Shown here: positions 59,299 to 64,000 of the stretch, in pieces
How the letters are laid out: every line of letters begins with the position of its first letter
Numbering within the stretch: the first letter of the stretch is position 1
Assembly (NCBI RefSeq): GCF_010668395.1
Contig: NZ_WUEY01000003.1
Location: 124,001-188,000 of the forward strand
Source: Martinezella lusitana
GTDB lineage: Bacteria > Pseudomonadota > Alphaproteobacteria > Rhizobiales > Rhizobiaceae
Reading direction: 5' to 3'
DNA length: 64,000 bases
Notes under the pieces: model-generated
The model's database searches: none
Seen by the model: only the letters and a program-made list of their open reading frames with translations
What the model was told of the DNA's origin: nothing
Made by a program: the position numbers and the translations under genes

Positions 59299-59304
59299 AC
59301 AATA

Positions 59305-60537
59305 TTACGAACGGTGAGCGTTCAGCGAAATGACATTATGCATCGTCTCATCCGCGGTGGAGAGGAAGCGCTTGAGATTGCGCGCCGCCTGGCGGATGCG
59401 ATGTTCGTTCTCGACAAGCGCGATACGGACGTAATCGTCACCCTGCTCGCCGAAGCCGATGCCGGGCGCAACGGCGATATCGGCCTTCTCGACCAGAAGC
59501 TTGGAGAACTCCAGCGAGCCGAGATGACGGAACTTTTCCGGGATCTTCGCCCAGGCGAACATCGTCGCGGCCGGCGGCGGCACGTCGAATCCGGCCTTGC
59601 CAAAGCTGTCGACCAGAACGTCGCGGCGGCGCTTGTAGATGCTGCGCACTTCGGCGATGTCGGAACCGTCGCCATTCAGCGCGTGGGTCGCGGCCACTTG
59701 GATCGGCGTGAAGGCGCCGTAATCGAGGTAGGACTTCACGCGCGTCAGGGCTGCAATCAGCCGTTCGTTGCCGACGGCAAAGCCCATGCGCCAGCCGGGC
59801 ATGGAGAAGGTCTTCGACATCGAGGTGAACTCGACGGTCACATCCATCGCACCCGGAACTTCCAGCACCGACGGCGGCGGCGCGTCGTCGAAGTAGATTT
59901 CCGAATAGGCGAGATCCGACAGCACGATGATGTCGTGCTTCTTGGCGAAAGCGATGACTTCCTTGTAGAAATCCAGCGTCGCCACATAGGCCGTCGGGTT
60001 CGACGGATAGTTGAGAATCAGCGCCAGCGGCTTCGGGATCGAATGGCGCACGGCCCGCTCCAGCGGCGGGAAGAAGCTGTCGTCCGGCTCGACCGACATC
60101 GAGCGGATGACGCCGCCGGCCATCAGGAAGCCGAAGGCATGGATCGGATAGGTCGGGTTCGGGCAGAGAATGACGTCGCCGGGAGCCGTGATGGCCTGCG
60201 CCATGTTGGCGAAGCCCTCCTTGGAGCCGAGGGTGGCGACCACCTGCGTATCGGGATTGAGCTTCACGCCAAAACGGCGCGCGTAGTAGGCGGCCTGGGC
60301 ACGGCGGAGGCCCGGAATGCCCTTGGAGGAGGAATAGCGGTGCGTGCGCGGGTCCTGAACCACTTCGCACAGCTTGTCGACGATCGCCTTCGGGGTCGGA
60401 AGATCGGGATTACCCATGCCGAGGTCGATAATGTCCGCCCCGCCCGCTCGCGCGCTCGCTTTCAAACGATTGACCTGTTCGAAAACGTAGGGCGGCAAAC
60501 GCCGGACTTTATGAAACTCTTCCATTTCTTTCCCCAT
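59305..60537 (-). CDS. PLP-dependent aminotransferase (AlaC/DapL-like)
   Basis: Fold-type I class I/II aminotransferase of 410 aa. Landmarks: IDLGMGNPDLPTP, ILNYPSNPTAYVA, the PLP lysine in SMSKTFSMPGWRMGF and an Arg near the C-terminus (DDYVRIALVENEHRIRQA). Close in style to AlaC and to LL-diaminopimelate aminotransferases; substrate uncertain. The ATG at 60537 is chosen (GAGGG 10 nt upstream); ATG 60525 is possible. Its place before hom suggests a role in aspartate-family metabolism. Confidence 0.88.
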   Translation of the reverse strand: MGKEMEEFHKVRRLPPYVFEQVNRLKASARAGGADIIDLGMGNPDLPTPKAIVDKLCEVVQDPRTHRYSSSKGIPGLRRAQAAYYARRFGVKLNPDTQVVATLGSKEGFANMAQAITAPGDVILCPNPTYPIHAFGFLMAGGVIRSMSVEPDDSFFPPLERAVRHSIPKPLALILNYPSNPTAYVATLDFYKEVIAFAKKHDIIVLSDLAYSEIYFDDAPPPSVLEVPGAMDVTVEFTSMSKTFSMPGWRMGFAVGNERLIAALTRVKSYLDYGAFTPIQVAATHALNGDGSDIAEVRSIYKRRRDVLVDSFGKAGFDVPPPAATMFAWAKIPEKFRHLGSLEFSKLLVEKADIAVAPGIGFGEQGDDYVRIALVENEHRIRQAARNLKRFLSTADETMHNVISLNAHRS

Positions 60538-60746
60538 GGGACAGCGGCCCTCAAAACCGCGCTGAAGTTCGTTGATCTCCCGGCCAGCCGCGATACGAAC
60601 TTGGACTCGCGGCGCCGCAACCATGCTGACTCGAAAGATAAGGTGAATCTTGGGCGATCATGCACGCAAAGTACAATTCGCCGGGCAGATACATCCAAAT
60701 TCGGCCTATCCGAACGCTTTGCGTCCAAATCGCCTGAAACGCAAGG

Positions 60747-61196
60747 CTAATTCTGCGCCGGGGCGGGCTGGACGCCCTGCTGCTGGATTTCCTGCAGCGT
60801 ATCCTGGCCATGGTCGGCCGCCAGCTTGCGCATCTCGGCGACGCGCTTCTGGTACTCGGCCTCCGAGATCGTGCCGGCCTTGCGCTGCGAGCCGAGCGCC
60901 GTCAGCTGCTTGACCATGTCGCCGGCCTGCTGATCGTTGATCTGCACGTTTGCAGCTGTCGGCGGCGCGTTGAAGGAAGGGTAGCCGTCCTTGTAATGCT
61001 GCTGCGTGCTGGTTTCATCGACCTGGCTACCCTTCGCGGGTTTTACGATCACGGCCTGCGGCGGCTGCTTGCGCTTGGCGTATGCCGCCTTTTCCTCAGG
61101 CGTCGAACAACCCGCGAGCGTCAACGCGAGAATCCCGCACATTGCACCGCAGAGTACGGAATACCGGTTCAGTCTTGCCACCATGCCGCCGCCCAT
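60747..61196 (-). CDS. SHOCT-like lipoprotein
   Basis: 149 aa. The signal peptide has a lipobox (LTLAGC, C30). The middle is polar; the C-terminal 40 residues (QLTALGSQRKAGTISEAEYQ) resemble a SHOCT-type short helical hairpin. Function unknown. Start ATG at 61196 (AGGACG upstream); ATG 61184 is a possible alternative. Divergent from phaC, with an inverted repeat in the shared upstream region. Confidence 0.78.
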   Translation of the reverse strand: MGGGMVARLNRYSVLCGAMCGILALTLAGCSTPEEKAAYAKRKQPPQAVIVKPAKGSQVDETSTQQHYKDGYPSFNAPPTAANVQINDQQAGDMVKQLTALGSQRKAGTISEAEYQKRVAEMRKLAADHGQDTLQEIQQQGVQPAPAQN

Positions 61197-61229
61197 AATT
61201 GTCGTCCTGCCCAATTCCTTGCCTTGGGT

Positions 61230-61251
61230 TGCGACTGTTAAATTTGTCGCA
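61230..61251. promoter_or_regulatory. Inverted repeat upstream of phaC
   Basis: TGCGAC (61230-61235) and GTCGCA (61246-61251), 10 bp apart, in the divergent region between the SHOCT lipoprotein and phaC. Possible regulator site; it does not have the TGC-N3-GCA layout seen upstream of the phasin gene. Confidence 0.35.
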
Positions 61252-61355
61252 GCGTCAAAGCAAGAGCAGGGTTGCGTTTCATTCGACTTGTATTCCTTTT
61301 CCCGCAAGATGTACAAATGGAAAACAAGACATAGCTGCCGCCGGGAGGATGATGC

Positions 61356-63203
61356 GTGACCGACAGCAAGCGGGATAACAATGAAGGTAATGGCGGATTT
61401 CCCGGCTTCGACCCGAAGTCAGTCGAGCCTTACATCGTCAGGGATCCCGAAGCGATGGCCGTCAACTTTGCCCGCGCGCTGGAAAATCTCGGCAAGGCGG
61501 CCTCCGCATGGCTTGCGCCGCGCGAGCGCGGCGAGAAGATAGATACGGTTGCCGATCCTTTCGCCGACATGATCAAGACGCTTTCCAAGGTCGGTGAATA
61601 CTGGCTTTCCGATCCTCGCCGGACCCTCGAGGCGCAGACCCACCTTCTCGCGGGCTATTTCAGCCTGTGGACGAAGACCATGCAGCGCCTCGGCGGCGAT
61701 TCGTCGGCCGAAGCCGAAGTCGAGCCGGTCAAGGATAAGCGTTTTGCCGATGAAGACTGGCAGAAGAACCCCTTCTTCGATTTCCTGAAACAGACCTATC
61801 TCCTGACGGCCGGCTGGGCGGAAAAGCTGGTCGGCAATGCCGAGGGGCTGGACGAACACACCCGTCACAAGGCGGCGTTCTACACCAAGCAGATCACCGC
61901 GGCGTTTTCGCCGACCAATTTCGTCGCGACGAATCCGCAGGTCTATCGCGAAACCATCGCCTCGAATGGCGAAAATCTGGTGCGCGGCATGAAGATGCTG
62001 GCGGAGGATATTAGCTTCGGTCACGGCGAACTGCGCCTGCGGCAGACGGATATGACGAAATTCGCCGTTGGCCGCGACATGGCGCTGACCCCCGGCAAGG
62101 TGATCGCGCAAAGCGAAGTCTGCCAGATTATCCAGTATGAGCCGGCAACGGACAAGGTGCTGAAGCGGCCGCTGCTGATCTGCCCGCCCTGGATCAACAA
62201 ATTCTACATTCTCGATCTCAACCCGCAGAAATCCTTCATAAAATGGTGCGTGGAGCAGGGCCACACCGTCTTCGTCATTTCCTGGGTAAACCCCGATCAG
62301 CGTCATGCGGCGAAAGACTGGACCTCCTATGCGCGCGAAGGCATCGACTTCGCTCTGGAGACGGTCGAAAAGGCGACCGGAGAACAGGAAGTCAATGCGG
62401 TGGGATATTGCGTCGGCGGCACGCTGCTGGCGGCCACGCTTGCGCTCCACGCCAAGGAAAAGAACAAGCGCATCCGCACCGTGACCTTCCTGACGACGCA
62501 GGTGGATTTCACCTTCGCCGGCGATCTCAAGGTTTTCGTGGACGAGGAGCAAATTTCAGCGCTCGAAGAGCAGATGAATACCATCGGCTATCTCGAAGGC
62601 TCGAAGATGGCGACGGCCTTCAACATGCTGCGCGCCTCCGAATTGATCTGGCCCTATTTCGTCAACAACTACCTGAAAGGCCAGGAACCCCTGCCCTTCG
62701 ACCTTCTGTTCTGGAATGCCGACTCCACGCGCATGGCGGCTGCCAACCACTCCTTCTACCTGCGCAACTGCTACCTCAACAACGCGTTGAGCCAGGGCAA
62801 GATGGTGCTCGACGGCAAGACGCTGTCGCTGAAGGATGTGCGCATTCCGGTCTATAATCTCGCGACCCGCGAGGATCATATCGCTCCGGCCAAGTCGGTC
62901 TTCATCGGCAGCCAGTGCTTCGGCGGCCCCGTGGAATTCGTCGTGACGGGCTCCGGCCACATCGCCGGCGTGGTCAACCCGCCGGACAAGCACAAATACC
63001 AGTTCTGGAGCGGCGGCCCGACGGATGGCGGCTATGAAAACTGGTTGGCGCAGGCAAACGAGACGCCTGGCTCGTGGTGGCCGCATTGGCAGGCCTGGAT
63101 TCTGACGCAAGATCACCGCATGACCGCAGCGCGCCAACCGGGCGGCAAGGCCCTCAACGCGCTTGAGGAGGCACCCGGCAGCTTCGTCATGGAACGGGCC
63201 TAG
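61356..63203 (+). CDS. phaC: Class I poly(3-hydroxyalkanoate) synthase
   Basis: Polymerises 3-hydroxyacyl-CoA into PHA storage granules. 615 aa, class I length. The lipase-like box GYCVGG puts the catalytic cysteine at C352; D507 (TREDHIAP) and H535 (GSGHIAG) complete the triad. N-terminal domain about 1-240 is helical. Start GTG 61356 with GGGAGGATG upstream. No phaA or phaB gene is in the window, but a phasin gene is at 38.1 kb. Confidence 0.96.
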   Translation: MTDSKRDNNEGNGGFPGFDPKSVEPYIVRDPEAMAVNFARALENLGKAASAWLAPRERGEKIDTVADPFADMIKTLSKVGEYWLSDPRRTLEAQTHLLAGYFSLWTKTMQRLGGDSSAEAEVEPVKDKRFADEDWQKNPFFDFLKQTYLLTAGWAEKLVGNAEGLDEHTRHKAAFYTKQITAAFSPTNFVATNPQVYRETIASNGENLVRGMKMLAEDISFGHGELRLRQTDMTKFAVGRDMALTPGKVIAQSEVCQIIQYEPATDKVLKRPLLICPPWINKFYILDLNPQKSFIKWCVEQGHTVFVISWVNPDQRHAAKDWTSYAREGIDFALETVEKATGEQEVNAVGYCVGGTLLAATLALHAKEKNKRIRTVTFLTTQVDFTFAGDLKVFVDEEQISALEEQMNTIGYLEGSKMATAFNMLRASELIWPYFVNNYLKGQEPLPFDLLFWNADSTRMAAANHSFYLRNCYLNNALSQGKMVLDGKTLSLKDVRIPVYNLATREDHIAPAKSVFIGSQCFGGPVEFVVTGSGHIAGVVNPPDKHKYQFWSGGPTDGGYENWLAQANETPGSWWPHWQAWILTQDHRMTAARQPGGKALNALEEAPGSFVMERA

Positions 63204-63217
63204 ACGATCGTAACGCC

Positions 63218-63967
63218 ATGCTCTTCAATTCGCCTCTCGTCCCAGCCCGCCTGATCGCGCGTTACAAGCGTTTCCTCTTCGATGCCGAGCTGGGGGACGG
63301 AACGTTCATCACCGGCTCATGCCCGAATACCGGATCGATGCTCGGGCTGACGGCGCCGGGCTCGCGCATCTGGCTCTCCGAGCATGAGGGTGGCAAGCGA
63401 AAATACCGGCACGTCTTCGAACTGATCGAAGCGGACGGCACGACCGTCGGGGTCAACACCGGCATGCCGAACCGCGTTGCGGCGGAAGCGATCGCGCTCG
63501 GACAGGTGTCCGATCTCGGCGACTACACGACGGTACGGCGCGAGCAAAACTACGGCCGCAATTCCCGCATCGATCTGCTCTTGACAGACCCTTTGCGGAC
63601 AACCACCTATGTCGAGGTGAAGAACGTCCATTTCATGCGGCAGCCGGGCCTTGCCGAATTTCCCGATACCGCGACGGCCCGCGGCGCCAAGCATCTCGAA
63701 GAGCTTGGCGATATGGCAGAGGCCGGTTATCGTGCCGTCATGCTGTTCGTGATCCAGCGCAACGATTGCGATCGCTTCCGCATTTGCGGCGATCTCGATC
63801 CGGTCTATGCCAGGGCCTACGATCGGGCTTTGGCGCGCGGCGTCGAAGTATATGCGCTGAAATGCAGGGTTTCACCGACGGAAATCGCCCCTGCCGGGTT
63901 GATCCCGATAGACGAACCCGGCATAGCTGCATTACATACCAGTATAAAGATTTCTGCTGAAGGCTAG
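63218..63967 (+). CDS. sfsA: SfsA family DNA/RNA nuclease
   Basis: 249 aa, sugar fermentation stimulation protein A family, now regarded as an OB-fold plus nuclease-like domain. Conserved: [23 protein letters not shown], and [10 protein letters not shown] (EVK of the nuclease core) with [16 protein letters not shown]. Starts 14 bp after phaC. The map gene that usually follows begins at 63970. Confidence 0.94.
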   Translation: MLFNSPLVPARLIARYKRFLFDAELGDGTFITGSCPNTGSMLGLTAPGSRIWLSEHEGGKRKYRHVFELIEADGTTVGVNTGMPNRVAAEAIALGQVSDLGDYTTVRREQNYGRNSRIDLLLTDPLRTTTYVEVKNVHFMRQPGLAEFPDTATARGAKHLEELGDMAEAGYRAVMLFVIQRNDCDRFRICGDLDPVYARAYDRALARGVEVYALKCRVSPTEIAPAGLIPIDEPGIAALHTSIKISAEG

Positions 63968-63969
63968 TC

Positions 63970-64000
63970 ATGGTGAATTACATCGAAGCGGCAACCGCGC
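63970..64000 (+). CDS. map: Probable methionine aminopeptidase, first 10 codons
   Basis: ATG at 63970, with AAGG near 63959-63962, opens a frame reading MVNYIEAATA to the edge of the window. This matches what I remember of the N-terminus of rhizobial type I methionine aminopeptidases, and map often follows sfsA there. Too short to prove. Confidence 0.5.
   Translation, partial: MVNYIEAATA

Noticed and set aside
57607..60750. 1047-codon plus-strand open frame
   Set aside because: It runs antisense through recJ, hom and the aminotransferase gene, all with family motifs; no independent evidence for it.

Overview
The window is an ordinary chromosomal stretch of a Rhizobium-type alphaproteobacterium (Rhizobiaceae). 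The evidence is GC-rich coding, a pyruvate dehydrogenase E1-beta with its own lipoyl domain, an alphaproteobacterial LexA box (GAAC-N7-GAAC), LpxI instead of LpxH, a general amino acid permease (aapJQMP) beside a cystathionine beta-lyase, EipB, a phasin and PHA synthase, and supernumerary complex I subunits of mitochondrial type. No integrase, transposase, phage gene or CRISPR array was seen. The genus is inferred from gene order and protein character; it was not tested by a search.

Layout. 1-6.7 kb, minus strand: VOC protein, kdsA, eno, a DivIC/FtsB-like protein, then pdhA-pdhB-pdhC (pdhC runs off the left edge). 7.1-11.9 kb: lexA (+) with its SOS box, comEC (-) overlapping its 3' end, and gltA (+). 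11.9-25.8 kb, minus strand: one long housekeeping series read rpsB-tsf-pyrH-frr-uppS-cdsA-rseP-bamA-lpxD-fabZ-lpxA-lpxI-lpxB, joining translation, undecaprenyl and phospholipid precursor synthesis, outer-membrane assembly and lipid A. The RseP protease in it has three tandem PDZ repeats of exactly 90 residues.

26.0-30.4 kb, minus strand: the least explained module. It is a tight four-gene operon, telA - lipoprotein with a solute-binding fold fused to a VWA domain - xpaC - Tat-exported solute-binding protein, with no permease or ATPase. Next come eipB, a forward run (RidA, glycerophosphodiesterase, FemAB-like, HIT, Dabb), clpS-clpA, a phasin, DUF3126, cysE, an enoyl-CoA hydratase-like protein, an alpha/beta hydrolase, a zf-CHCC protein, an FAD monooxygenase, metC, and the aapJQMP operon (44.9-49.1 kb).

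49.2-64 kb: Lrp/LysE divergent pair, small unknown ORFs, tRNA-Arg(TCT), an NDUFS4-like gene, tRNA-Pro(TGG), DUF192 plus a double cold-shock protein, glyoxalase I, a proline/alanine-rich lipoprotein, three tRNA-Glu genes (TTC, CTC, TTC) each behind its own promoter-like sequence, recJ, hom, an aminotransferase, a SHOCT-like lipoprotein, phaC, sfsA and the first codons of a probable map gene.

The best candidates for something little described are the TelA/VWA/XpaC/SBP operon, the triple-PDZ RseP, a possible H-type pseudoknot in the metC leader, and TGC-N3-GCA type sites upstream of the phasin gene. Several starts were moved from the longest open frame to an internal ATG or GTG with a better ribosome-binding site; each case is noted.
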